From: DATFCK01 sp963728975
GTDB taxonomy: Bacteria; Verrucomicrobiota; Verrucomicrobiia; Chthoniobacterales; UBA10450
Reading direction: 5' to 3'
Length of the DNA stretch: 64,000 bases
Assembly: GCA_963728975.1 (NCBI GenBank)
Contig: CAVSMF010000001.1
Span: forward strand, 1,736,001 to 1,800,000
Under the pieces are notes generated by a model. It was not told the DNA's origin. It ran no database searches and saw only the letters and a list, made by a program, of their open reading frames with translations. The translations under genes were made by a program, and so were the position numbers. Within the stretch, counting starts at the first letter, position 1. The number at the start of each line of letters is the position of its first letter. Of the stretch, positions 24,006 through 32,714 are shown piece by piece.

Positions 24006-25292
24006 ATGGCTTCTCTGCACCCAGAGCTTGGATCCAGTGTCCGCAGTCGCGTGGCCTGGCGGCTGCTGCCGTTTCTTTTTCTTCTTTACGTCGCGAACTA
24101 TCTCGATCGCACCAACATCGCCTACGCGACGTTAGGCATGAAAGGCGACCTCGGCCTGAGCGATTCGGTCTTCGGCACGGCCAGCGGAATTTTCTTCATC
24201 GGATATTTCGCGCTCCAAATTCCCGGGGCGCTTCTGGTGGAACGCTGGAGCGCAAAGCGATTACTGGCGCTCACCCTGATTACCTGGGGCGCGCTCACAA
24301 CGCTGACCGGTTTTGTCCGCACCCCGCTTCAGCTTTACGGCGCGCGTTTTCTGCTCGGCGCGGCCGAGGCCGGATTTTTTCCGGGAGTCATTGTTTATCT
24401 ATCCCACTGGTTCGTTGTCCAGGACCGGGCCAAGGCGGTGGCGCGGTTCATGTCCGCCATTCCGATCGCCTACATTCTCGGAGGACCTTTGGCCGGCGCG
24501 ATCCTGGGTGTTCACTGGCTCGGCATTCCGGGGTGGCGCTGGCTGTTTCTGCTGGAGGGCGTGCCCGCGGTCATTTTGGGAACGGCGACGCTCTTCGTTC
24601 TGCCGGATTGGCCTAACGAAGTCCGCTGGCTGCGGGCGGACGAGTGCGATTGGCTCGCAAATCGCCTGACGGAAGAGCGCCAGACCAAGGCCCGCGTCGA
24701 GCACGTAACAATCTGGCAGGCGCTCCGGCATCCTGCGGTGCTGCTGCTCACCGCCGGGCTCTTCTTCTGCTACACCGGCGGCTATGCCTATTGGTTCTGG
24801 TTCCCGACCATGCTCCAGCGGATCACCGGGTGGACTGATGTGCAGAAGATTGGGTGGGTGGGCGCGATCCCGTTTGTCGCCGGCCTTATCGGAATGCTGC
24901 TGCTGGGCTGGAACTCCGATCGGATACACGAGCGGCGGTGGCATTTTGCCGTCCCCCAACTGACTGCCGCCCTGGCGCTCGTATTGTGGTTTTTCCTGCC
25001 CCACTCGAACATCCTGCTCGTGATTGTATTCTCGCTCATCGGATTCGGCACCACCGCTTATCTGCCCTCGTTCTGGGCCCTGCCCAGTTCGCTCCTTTCG
25101 GCTTCGGCGGCGGCCGCGGCGATTGGTTTTATCAATTGCACCGCCAGTATTGGTGGATTCGTAGGTCCGAAAATCATCGGAGAACTGAGTCAGCGCAGCG
25201 GCTCCTTTCACAGCGGATTCATTTTCATGATCGCCTGCTGGATCATCGCCTCCCTGCTGGTGTTGGTCTGTCCGCGGGAGCAGGTGACGTAG
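24006..25292 (+). CDS. MFS transporter, anion:cation symporter (ACS) family
   Basis: A 428-residue protein with twelve predicted helices. The family signature FLLYVANYLDRTNIAYATLGMK in the first helix and loop is typical of ACS members, which import organic anions such as sugar acids, phthalate or tartrate with protons. The R-rich central loop (EERQTKARVEHVTIWQALRHP) follows helix 6. The exact substrate is unknown. It lies between the mutase locus and the SCOT gene, which would suit a carboxylate substrate, but that is inference. Confidence 0.88.
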   Translation: MASLHPELGSSVRSRVAWRLLPFLFLLYVANYLDRTNIAYATLGMKGDLGLSDSVFGTASGIFFIGYFALQIPGALLVERWSAKRLLALTLITWGALTTLTGFVRTPLQLYGARFLLGAAEAGFFPGVIVYLSHWFVVQDRAKAVARFMSAIPIAYILGGPLAGAILGVHWLGIPGWRWLFLLEGVPAVILGTATLFVLPDWPNEVRWLRADECDWLANRLTEERQTKARVEHVTIWQALRHPAVLLLTAGLFFCYTGGYAYWFWFPTMLQRITGWTDVQKIGWVGAIPFVAGLIGMLLLGWNSDRIHERRWHFAVPQLTAALALVLWFFLPHSNILLVIVFSLIGFGTTAYLPSFWALPSSLLSASAAAAAIGFINCTASIGGFVGPKIIGELSQRSGSFHSGFIFMIACWIIASLLVLVCPREQVT

Positions 25293-25367
25293 ATTTCTCT
25301 TCCGCGGGCATCAATCGTTGGTAATCCAACGGCCGATGGCTGACAACTGGGCAGGTCGAGACAAAAT

Positions 25368-25417
25368 TGCAGGGGAAGCTGTCAGCTTCCCGCGGGATGG
25401 CAGCGCCATCCCCTACA
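25368..25417. repeat. TGCAG...CTACA hairpin element
   Basis: Two hairpins, GGGAAGCTG-TCAGCTTCCC-like and GGGATGGCAG-CGCCATCCC-like, are flanked by TGCAG and CTACA. It lies between the convergent MFS and SCOT genes and could act as a terminator. Confidence 0.75.
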
Positions 25418-25469
25418 GGGGGAAGGCCCGTCACGCCCCCATTTTAACCTTCTAACTCTTTTAACTTTT

Positions 25470-26837
25470 TTAGCCCTTCTGGGTCTCCCTGAGCGCGACC
25501 TCGAACGGCGCGCCGGTCTTGGCCCGGATGTCGTCCACTGTCGCGTCGGAATGAATCTCGGTCAGGACGAGCCCGCCGCCCTCCTTCACCTCAAACACAC
25601 ACAGGTCGGTGATGATCAGGTTCACGACGCCCAGGCCCGTGATGGGCAACGTGCATTTCTTCAAAATCTTCGGGCTGCCATCTTTCGACGTGTGTTCCAT
25701 CACTGCGACGACGCGTTTCACTCCGGCCACGAGATCCATCGCGCCGCCGGGGCCTTTCACCATTTTGCCGGGGATCATCCAGTTGGCGATGTCGCCCTTG
25801 TCCGTCACCTCGAAGGCGCCAAGAATGGCGAGATCGATGTGACCGCCACGGATCATGGTAAATGAGTCGGCGCTCGAAAAGAAGGCTGAACCGGGCCGGG
25901 TTGTGATAGTTTGTTTGCCGGCGTTGATCAGGTCGGCGTCCACTTCCTCTTCGGTCGGGAACGGGCCGATGCCTAACAAGCCGTTCTCGGATTGAAGAGT
26001 GACATTCATCCCTTCGGGAATGTAATTAGCCACCAGCGTCGGAATGCCGATGCCGAGGTTGACGTAATAACCGTCGCGCAATTCTTTCGCAGCGCGTTTC
26101 GCCATCAACTCGCGGACTGGGTTTTCCTTTTTGGCAGCCGCGGCGTCTCGGACAGTTCGGAACTCGATTCGTTTTTCGTATTTTTCTCCCTGGATGATGC
26201 GATCGACGAAAATGCCCGGGGTGTGAATCTGATCGGGATCGAGTTCGCCGACCTCGACGAGTTCCTCTACCTCCGCCACGCAGGTCTTGCCGCAACTGGC
26301 GATCATCGGATTAAAGTTCCGCGATGTTTTTCGGTAAATGAGGTTGCCGGATTTGTCGCCCTTCCAGGCTTTCACCAGCGAGACCTCGGCCGTTATGCCG
26401 GGCTCGAGCACATATTCTTTACCGTCGAAAACTTTGGTCTCCTTGCCTTCGGTCAGCTTCGTGCCGAATCCTGTACGGGTGTAGAACCCGGGAATACCTG
26501 CGCCGCCCGCGCGCAACCGCTCAGCCAGTGTACCCTGCGGGATGAGTTCAAGCTCAAGTTCGCCACTAAGAACCTGCCGTTCGAACTCCTTGTTTTCCCC
26601 GACGTAGGAGGCCATTACCTTTTTCACTTGCCGGGTGGTAAGGAGAACGCCCATGCCGAAGTCGTCCACCCCGGCATTGTTACCGACGATGGTCAGCCCT
26701 TTCACTCCGCTGTCGCGCAACGCGGCAATGAGATTTTCCGGAATCCCGCACAAACCGAACCCGCCCGCAGCGATCGTCATGTTATCGTGAAGCAGACCGG
26801 CAAGCGCGGCCGTGGCGTCAGAGTAAACTTTGCTCAT
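25470..26837 (-). CDS. Succinyl-CoA:3-ketoacid CoA-transferase, fused A and B subunits
   Basis: A 455-residue SCOT-type enzyme moves CoA between succinyl-CoA (or acetyl-CoA) and acetoacetate. The A part (residues 1-230) has GGFGLCGIPE and the VGNNAG loop. The B part follows directly (RELMAKRAAKELRDGYYVNLGIGIPTLVAN) and carries the catalytic Glu in QSENGLLGIG. Bacteria usually encode scoA and scoB separately; the single-chain form resembles the mitochondrial layout. I chose ATG 26837 (MSKVYSDATAAL) over the GTG at 26858. It supports ketone-body or short-chain acid use together with the nearby mutase and prp genes. Confidence 0.92.
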   Translation of the reverse strand: MSKVYSDATAALAGLLHDNMTIAAGGFGLCGIPENLIAALRDSGVKGLTIVGNNAGVDDFGMGVLLTTRQVKKVMASYVGENKEFERQVLSGELELELIPQGTLAERLRAGGAGIPGFYTRTGFGTKLTEGKETKVFDGKEYVLEPGITAEVSLVKAWKGDKSGNLIYRKTSRNFNPMIASCGKTCVAEVEELVEVGELDPDQIHTPGIFVDRIIQGEKYEKRIEFRTVRDAAAAKKENPVRELMAKRAAKELRDGYYVNLGIGIPTLVANYIPEGMNVTLQSENGLLGIGPFPTEEEVDADLINAGKQTITTRPGSAFFSSADSFTMIRGGHIDLAILGAFEVTDKGDIANWMIPGKMVKGPGGAMDLVAGVKRVVAVMEHTSKDGSPKILKKCTLPITGLGVVNLIITDLCVFEVKEGGGLVLTEIHSDATVDDIRAKTGAPFEVALRETQKG

Positions 26838-26891
26838 GTGAAAAGGAAGTTTAACCACGGATTACGCAAATGGAAGCGGATGATCTGCTCT

Positions 26892-27318
26892 GGGGAGCGC
26901 ACGCTTCCAGCGTGCAGTGTTTCGGCATCCCTGCCGAAACGCGCGGCATCGCACGTAGGAACATCTCTCCGAGATGTCCTCGGGGTGCGCGTAAACTGCT
27001 AGTCTTCGCCTGGTGGCTCGTTGCGGACGCCCCGGAGGTGCGTCCCTACCTGACATTTCTGCAGGTGCTCTCCGACAACCAGTTGCTCATTCGCAATTCA
27101 TCGGCGGATTGCAGCCCCATAAGATGTGAGATTTTCCGGAATGCCGCAGAGCCCACGGATTACGCGAATGGAAGCGGCTGAAATTCGGGGAGCGCGGGCA
27201 TATTGCCGGACAGTCTTTGATCTGGAGGTATTTCCAGCGTTGCGTTTGAAGACATTCCCAGGCGTAAAGAGCCGCCGGTAACATACCGGCGGCAGCGGGC
27301 AACATGCCCGCGCTCCCC
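26892..27318. repeat. GGGGAGCGC-type hairpin cluster in the 26838-27469 gap
   Basis: The 630-base gap upstream of prpD has no gene. It holds GGGGAGCGCACGC...GCGTGC and neighbouring hairpins such as TTTCGGCATCCCTGCCGAAA and ACATCTCTCCGAGATGT (26892-27060). It also holds a complete element with inverted ends GGGGAGCGCGGGC (27187) and GCCCGCGCTCCCC (end 27318). Related ends recur at 28946-29060. Confidence 0.8.
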
Positions 27319-27469
27319 GAAGACAATCGCGTTTCGGCAGGATGCCGAAAACGCTGCACGCTCGCCGCGGGACGAGTCCGTCCGATTGGCGGAGATGCCC
27401 GCGGTCCCCGAGATGCGCTCCCCAGTTGCTCGCTCGCGATTTCCTCGGCAGATTGCAAGTTCAGTTTTC

Positions 27470-28918
27470 ATGATCATGACCAAGACACTCGCCCATCAGC
27501 TCGCCGAATACGCTTGTTCGCTTCAATTCGAAGATCTTTCCAAGGAGGTGGTGCACGAGGTCAAGCGGCGGGTGATTGACTCGATCGGCTGTGCCTTGGG
27601 CGCCTGGAACGAGGAGCCGTGTGTGATCGCCCGCACTGTCGCCTCAGAGTTCTCGGCCAAACATGGCGCCACCATTATTGGAACCACGCACCAGGCGCCG
27701 CCTGATTGGGCGGCCTTCGCCACCGGCTGTTGCATTCGATACTTCGATTACAACGACACCTATTTGTCCAAGGAACCGGCGCATCCCAGCGACAATATCG
27801 CAGCTGCGCTGGCAGTGGCGGAAAGCGTGGGAGCAACCGGTCGAGAGGTTATCACTGCCATCGCGCTCGCCTATGAAGTGCAATGCCGGTTGTGTGATGC
27901 GGCCAGTATTCGCGCCCGCGGCTGGGATCATCCGACCTACGGCGCGTTTTCCACCGCTCTGGCGGCAGCGAACCTGATGAAACTCGATCCGGAGAAGGCG
28001 CGACACGCGGTCAACATTGCGGGCGTAGCAGGAATGGGCATGCGGCAATCGCGGGTAGGCGAGCTTTCCCACTGGAAGGGCGTCGCTTTCGCCCACGCGG
28101 CGCGCCACGGGGTTTACTCGGCCCTGCTGGCCCGGGCCGGAATGACCGGTCCGGCCCCGATCTTCGAGGGACAAATGGGATTTGAAAAACAGCTTGGCGT
28201 GTCGTTAGGGAATGTCGGGGCGGCCTTTGCGCCGCAGCGAGGAAGAGAAGAAAACGCTCAACGCTCAACGCTCAACGTCCAACGCCCAATGGAAGAAAAA
28301 GGCGGCGGGCCGGCCTCAATGATCCTGAAAACCAGCATCAAATACTGGCCGGCTGAATATCACAGTCAGAGCGCCATCGAAGCGGCCTTATTTCTGCGAA
28401 AAGAAATTGGCGACCCGGCAAAGATTCAGTCGGTCCGGATCGAAAGCCACGACGCTTCGGTGGACATCATCGGGAGCGAACCGGAAAAGTGGAAACCGGA
28501 AACGCGGGAGACGGCCGACCACAGTCTTCCTTACATCACCGCGATCGCCCTGATTGACGGGGAAGTAACCGAGAAACAGTTTCAGCCCAAGCGGTTCACC
28601 GATCCGGCAATTTGGAAATTCCTGGAGGAGGTCACGGTCCAGCGAAACGACGAACTCAGCTCTTTGTATGCCGAAGCGGTGGCGAACATTGTCCACGTCA
28701 CCCTGCGGGACGGCCGAGTCCTGTCCAAGCGGGTGGATTATCCGTTAGGCAACGCCAAAAATCCGGTGAGCGATCAGCAATTGGAAGGCAAATTCAATTC
28801 GCTCGTGGTGCCTGCGCTTGGAGAAGCGGGCGCCAAAAAGATTGTCGATCTGGCCTGGAACCTGGATCAGGCCGCCAAGGTGAAGCCGCTTATGGAAGCG
28901 TGTTTGATGTCGAAATGA
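27470..28918 (+). CDS. prpD: 2-methylcitrate dehydratase (MmgE/PrpD family)
   Basis: A 482-residue protein that would dehydrate 2-methylcitrate to 2-methyl-cis-aconitate in propionate catabolism. Family motifs include RRVIDSIGCALGAW, FDYNDTYLSKEPAHPSDNIAAAL and the helical GWDHPTYGAFSTALAAA stretch. The start is the ATG at 27470 or 27476; a longer frame from 27386 is repeat sequence. Near residues 262-276 a peptide (NAQRSTLNVQRP) is encoded by five AACGCTC-type heptamers (28253-28289), placed between GAAFAPQRGRE and the conserved SMILKTSIKYWPAEYHSQSA. The insertion keeps frame. It is followed by prpB and prpC on the same strand. Confidence 0.93.
   Translation: MIMTKTLAHQLAEYACSLQFEDLSKEVVHEVKRRVIDSIGCALGAWNEEPCVIARTVASEFSAKHGATIIGTTHQAPPDWAAFATGCCIRYFDYNDTYLSKEPAHPSDNIAAALAVAESVGATGREVITAIALAYEVQCRLCDAASIRARGWDHPTYGAFSTALAAANLMKLDPEKARHAVNIAGVAGMGMRQSRVGELSHWKGVAFAHAARHGVYSALLARAGMTGPAPIFEGQMGFEKQLGVSLGNVGAAFAPQRGREENAQRSTLNVQRPMEEKGGGPASMILKTSIKYWPAEYHSQSAIEAALFLRKEIGDPAKIQSVRIESHDASVDIIGSEPEKWKPETRETADHSLPYITAIALIDGEVTEKQFQPKRFTDPAIWKFLEEVTVQRNDELSSLYAEAVANIVHVTLRDGRVLSKRVDYPLGNAKNPVSDQQLEGKFNSLVVPALGEAGAKKIVDLAWNLDQAAKVKPLMEACLMSK
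28253..28289. repeat. Heptamer run inside prpD
   Basis: About five AACGCTC/AACGTCC units within the prpD reading frame, at a surface-loop position upstream of the KYWPAEYHSQ motif. Confidence 0.85.
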
Positions 28919-28945
28919 GAATCGACCGGCGGCAGCTGATAATCT

Positions 28946-29060
28946 GGGGAGCGCACGCGCCCCCGCGTGCTCATTGCGGCGCCCTCGCCGCAATGTCTTC
29001 GGGGAAAAGTTCGCGATGGCGAGGGCGCCATCGCCAGCAGGCGAGGCGCGTGCGCTCCCC
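28946..29060. repeat. GGGGAGCGCACGCG...CGCGTGCGCTCCCC element
   Basis: A 115-bp element with inverted ends and internal hairpins (for example GCGCCCTCGCC with GGCGAGGGCGC). It fills most of the gap between prpD and prpB. Confidence 0.85.
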
Positions 29061-29134
29061 GGAATTTCAGGCGATGCCGGGATGGCGATTGTGGTCAATC
29101 GCCGCTACCTTTTAGAGGGCCAATTATTGACTCG

Positions 29135-29998
29135 ATGAATGATCGGCAGAACAAGGCAGCGCGGTTACGGGAGTTGCTCGCCAAGGGCGCGGTGATGATG
29201 CCGGGGGTGCCGAATGCGGGCATGGCACGGCAAGTCGAACAGGCGGGATTCGAAGCGGTATATATTAGTGGAGCGGGCATGGCCAACGCCACTGCCGGCG
29301 TGCCTGATATCGGGTTGCTCACTCTGACGGAAGTTGCTTTGCTGGCCGGGTACGCGGCCAAAGCGGTAAAAATACCGGCGATCGTTGATGCCGATACCGG
29401 ATTTGGCGGAGTGGGAAATGTGGCCCGAACTGTTCAGGAACTGGAAAAGGCGGGCTTGGCCGGGTGTCACATCGAAGACCAGGAATTTCCGAAGCGATGC
29501 GGACATCTGGCCGGCAAATCGATTGTGGATGTCTCGGAAATGAAGGAGAAAATCAAAGCGGCCGTGGCGGCCCGGCACAATGCCGATTTCATGATCATCG
29601 CCCGGACCGACGCGCGCTCGGTGGAAGATTTCGACCGAGCGGTGGACCGGGCCGGGCAATACCTGGAAGCCGGGGCGGATGCGATTTTCCCGGAGGCGCT
29701 TCAAACCGTGGAAGAGTTTCGCGATTTCGCCAATGAGATCGATGTCCCGCTCCTGGCCAACATGACCGAATTTGGGAAAAGCCCGCTCCTATCGTTTTCC
29801 GAATTAGCTGATCTGGGATATCGGATGGTGATCTTTCCGATGAGCGCTTTCCGGGTGACCATGAAAGCGAGCGCGGAATTTTTGCGAAAGTTGAAGCAGG
29901 CTGGGACGCAAAAAGATTCGGTGGAAGAGATGCAAACGCGGAAAGAACTTTACGAACTGCTGAATTACGATCCGGAAGCGGCGAGCTGGCCCGGATAA
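29135..29998 (+). CDS. prpB: Methylisocitrate lyase
   Basis: A 287-residue isocitrate-lyase-superfamily enzyme that splits 2-methylisocitrate into pyruvate and succinate. The catalytic Cys motif reads KRCGHLAGK, and the metal-binding Asp pair is in VDADTGFGG. The C-terminal MQTRKELYELLNYD is typical of PrpB. ATG 29135 was chosen because upstream sequence is the GGGGAGCGC element. It is the second gene of a prpD-prpB-prpC set. Confidence 0.95.
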   Translation: MNDRQNKAARLRELLAKGAVMMPGVPNAGMARQVEQAGFEAVYISGAGMANATAGVPDIGLLTLTEVALLAGYAAKAVKIPAIVDADTGFGGVGNVARTVQELEKAGLAGCHIEDQEFPKRCGHLAGKSIVDVSEMKEKIKAAVAARHNADFMIIARTDARSVEDFDRAVDRAGQYLEAGADAIFPEALQTVEEFRDFANEIDVPLLANMTEFGKSPLLSFSELADLGYRMVIFPMSAFRVTMKASAEFLRKLKQAGTQKDSVEEMQTRKELYELLNYDPEAASWPG

Positions 29999-30154
29999 CG
30001 GAGAAGTTCGCCGCAGCGCCTTCCTCCCGGGCGCCTCGGCGATGCGCCCCTACCTGAAAAAGTGCGCGGGAGCGGAGGTAGATTCATCTCTCCGAGATGC
30101 CCAAGGGGTTGGTTTACCATTGCCGGCCATTTGCGTCCTTTTGCATTAGCCCGA

Positions 30155-30264
30155 TGTCATCCTGAGCGGAGCGAAGGATCCCGCCTATTCTGTTTCCGCT
30201 ACGCAAACTAGATAGGATGATCGCTCGGCCATCGGCGGGATTCCTCGCTTCGCTTGGAATGACA
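30155..30264. repeat. Inverted pair of TGTCATCCTGAG elements
   Basis: TGTCATCCTGAGCGGAGCGA at the left and the inverted GCTTCGCTTGGAATGACA at the right bracket a 110-bp segment. It lies in the 29999-30405 gap between prpB and prpC, where I see other repeat remnants (for example CATCTCTCCGAGATG) but no gene. Confidence 0.8.
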
Positions 30265-30405
30265 AGGAGGGCGGAGCTCCCGCGACGCCGCCAGTAGCAT
30301 CTCTTGCAACGCCGCATCCCGCGGCTCGTGGAACTCGCCCTTCCATTGCAAACTCTCGATTTGTGAGTGTCGATGAATTTGCTACGGTGAAGAGCGCCTA
30401 AAATT

Positions 30406-31572
30406 ATGAGTGCTGAAACAAAACCCGTCTACAGTCCCGGACTTGCCGGAGTCATTGCCGGCGAAACCGAGATCTGCTGGGTCGACCCGAACGCGGGTCT
30501 GATGTATCGCGGGTACGACATCCACGAAATGGCGGAGAAGGCCAGCTTTGAGGAGGTTGCCTATCTTCTGCTCAACGGCGAATTGCCCAACGTCGAGCAG
30601 CTCGCGAAATTTTCCCGTCAAATCGCGTCCGCGCGGCCCCTACCGAAACAGGTGATCGAGATGCTGCGACTCTTGCCGAAGAAAACGCATCCCATGGATA
30701 TGCTGCGCACCGGCGTCTCCATGCTCGCGCCCTTCGATCCCGACCTGAACGACAACTCGCACGACGCCAATATCCGCAAGGCGATTCGCTTGATCGCGCA
30801 GGTTTCGACTCTGATCATGGATGGCTACCGCATTCAATTGGGTCTGGATCCGTTGGCGGAGCACCCGGACCTGACCGTGGCGGGAAATCTTTTCTACAAA
30901 CTGAACGGTGAAGTGCCGCCCACGTGGAAGATCCGGATGATGGACACGATCCTGATCCTCTATGCCGATCACGAGTTCAACGCCTCGACCTTTGCCGCCC
31001 GCGTGACGGCCTCGACCCTGGCCGACATGTATGCCGCGGTCACGAGCGCCTGCGGAACGCTGAAGGGCCCGCTCCACGGCGGCGCCAACGAGGCGTCGAT
31101 GAAGATGCTCGACGATATCAAGACGGCCGACCGCGCCGAGAAATGGATGACGGAAGCGCTGGCGAACAAGGCCAAGATCATGGGCTTCGGCCATCGGGTT
31201 TACAAGAAAGGCGACTCGCGGGTGCCGATCATGCGCGAAATCGCGCGCGACCTAGGGAAGCGGGTCGGGAAGGAAGATTGGGTGCCGATCTGCGAAACTC
31301 TCGAGACCACGATGGAGCGCGAGAAACATCTCTGCGCCAATGTCGATCTCTATGCTGCGCCCGTCTTCACCATGCTCGAGTTTCCGCCGGCGTTGAACAC
31401 CCCGATCTTCGCCGCCTCGCGCGTCGCCGGCTGGTGCGCGCACGTGGTGGAGCAACAGGATAACAACCGCTTGATTCGCCCACGATCGTTTTATACGGGG
31501 CCTGCCCTCAGGCCGTATCCGGGCGTGCTTGCAGACGGTGCGCGCACGCGCGCTGAAGTGCGGCCCTCATAG
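30406..31572 (+). CDS. prpC: 2-methylcitrate synthase / citrate synthase
   Basis: A 388-residue short-type citrate synthase. Catalytic histidines are in GPLHGGANE and GFGHRVYKKGDSR, and FPPALNTPIFAASRVAGWCAH precedes the final arginines of the active site. Next to prpD and prpB it most likely condenses propionyl-CoA with oxaloacetate, though such enzymes often also use acetyl-CoA. After RPRSFYTGPA the usual short C-terminus is replaced by PYPGVLADGARTRAEVRPS, encoded by hairpin-rich, repeat-like DNA that ends in CTACA just past the stop. The tail may therefore be recent. Confidence 0.92.
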   Translation: MSAETKPVYSPGLAGVIAGETEICWVDPNAGLMYRGYDIHEMAEKASFEEVAYLLLNGELPNVEQLAKFSRQIASARPLPKQVIEMLRLLPKKTHPMDMLRTGVSMLAPFDPDLNDNSHDANIRKAIRLIAQVSTLIMDGYRIQLGLDPLAEHPDLTVAGNLFYKLNGEVPPTWKIRMMDTILILYADHEFNASTFAARVTASTLADMYAAVTSACGTLKGPLHGGANEASMKMLDDIKTADRAEKWMTEALANKAKIMGFGHRVYKKGDSRVPIMREIARDLGKRVGKEDWVPICETLETTMEREKHLCANVDLYAAPVFTMLEFPPALNTPIFAASRVAGWCAHVVEQQDNNRLIRPRSFYTGPALRPYPGVLADGARTRAEVRPS

Positions 31573-31591
31573 AGCGCCGCTACATAGCGTC

Positions 31592-32056
31592 ATGAGCGAA
31601 CTTTCTCTGCAGGAACGTTACGCGCCCCAGAACGCCTGCTGGGGTTGCGGCCCCGACAATCCCGAAGGGTTACGTATCCGCAGCTTTCCTGAAGGAGACG
31701 AAGTGGTGGCGGATTGGCAACCGGAAAAGAAATATGAAGCGTTTCCGGGCGTGTTAAATGGCGGGATCATTGGAACGCTGCTCGACTGCCACTGTAACTG
31801 GACGGCGGCATATCACCTCATGAAGCAGGCGGGTGAAGATCATGCTCCCTGTACTGTGACGGCGGAGTACGCCATTAAGCTTCTACGGCCGACGCCGACC
31901 GATGGACCGATCCATCTCGCGGCCAAGGTGGTGGAATCGACGAACGATCGGGCAACGGTGGAAGGAACCTTGAGCGCCGGCGGCAAGGTCTGCGCCACCT
32001 GCCGGGGCATGTTTGTCGCGGTCAAAGAAGGCCATCCCGCTTTTCACCGGTGGTGA
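31592..32056 (+). CDS. PaaI-type hotdog thioesterase
   Basis: A 154-residue protein starting MSELSLQERYAPQ. The hotdog core includes VLNGGIIGTLLDCHCNWTAAY, where the HGG of classical PaaI is NGG, and the strand CTVTAEYAIKLLRPTPTDGP. It likely hydrolyses acyl-CoA thioesters; the substrate is unknown. An N-terminal CWGCGPDNPEGL is seen in several family members. Start 31592 is preferred, since the upstream frame overlaps the citrate synthase tail. Confidence 0.85.
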   Translation: MSELSLQERYAPQNACWGCGPDNPEGLRIRSFPEGDEVVADWQPEKKYEAFPGVLNGGIIGTLLDCHCNWTAAYHLMKQAGEDHAPCTVTAEYAIKLLRPTPTDGPIHLAAKVVESTNDRATVEGTLSAGGKVCATCRGMFVAVKEGHPAFHRW

Positions 32057-32060
32057 GGTT

Positions 32061-32161
32061 TGTAGCCACGTCGCTGTGCGACGTGCTGGGTGATCTCCAC
32101 TCGCCGCCGCTTTTCATGTAGCAACCCGTCTTCCAGCACCGCCCACAGGGCGGTGGCTACA
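32061..32161. repeat. TGTAG...CTACA hairpin element
   Basis: It starts TGTAGCCACGTCGCTGTGCG with hairpin CACGTCGC-TGTG-CGACGTG and ends CACCGCCCACAGGGCGGTGG then CTACA. Confidence 0.85.
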
Positions 32162-32246
32162 CCGGTCGCCGGGTTGAATCACCTCCAGAATTCCCTGCCT
32201 GAATTCCGTCGATGCGTGGATCGATCAAGTGGGTTTAGCTGGATTC

Positions 32247-32714
32247 ATGAAAACTTCGCGATTCCGAATTGTTCCACTTGCCACCGACCTGGCAGAAGCG
32301 GCCCGGGAAGCTGCGCGGGCCGGGGCGCCCGATCACGTCCTTGTCACAGTCGATTCGCCTTATGGATATCCCTGTCGCCATTGTTTGTGCTGGGGAAAAC
32401 CGGGTGAGCGTATGGTTTTATTTCCCTACGCCGCCATTCCAGCGGGCCATCCCTTTTCGGAGACGGGGCCGATATTTGTTCACGCGGAACCGTGTCAACG
32501 TTATGCGAACTCGACCGAATATCCGGAACAATTCCGGACCGGCCGCGTGTTCCGGGCTTATAACGCAAAGCATAACATAATCGACGCAGAGGTCGCCAAC
32601 GGAACCGAACCCGAAGCTGTGATTGAAAAGCTGCTCGAAAACCCTGAGACTGCTTTTGTGCACGCACGCAGCCTGACCCGAGGCTGTTACACATTTGGAG
32701 TTGAACGGATATGA
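32247..32714 (+). CDS. DUF1203 domain protein
   Basis: A 155-residue protein of the DUF1203 family: the PCRHCLCWGKPGERMVLFPY segment, then FVHAEPCQRY and FRTGRVFRAYN. Function is unknown. The start is ATG 32247 (MKTSRFRIVPL). Its stop overlaps the ATG of the Ada-type gene by four bases (ATGA), so the two are translationally coupled. Confidence 0.88.
   Translation: MKTSRFRIVPLATDLAEAAREAARAGAPDHVLVTVDSPYGYPCRHCLCWGKPGERMVLFPYAAIPAGHPFSETGPIFVHAEPCQRYANSTEYPEQFRTGRVFRAYNAKHNIIDAEVANGTEPEAVIEKLLENPETAFVHARSLTRGCYTFGVERI

Noticed and set aside
24399..25211. A 270-residue minus-strand ORF
   Set aside because: It is a shadow of the MFS transporter; its sequence is rich in Arg and Gln without domains.
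25992..27002. A 336-residue plus-strand ORF
   Set aside because: It is antisense to the CoA-transferase and runs into repeats.
30155..30264. An insertion sequence with terminal inverted repeats
   Set aside because: At 110 bp it has no transposase and is better described as a pair of inverted dispersed elements.
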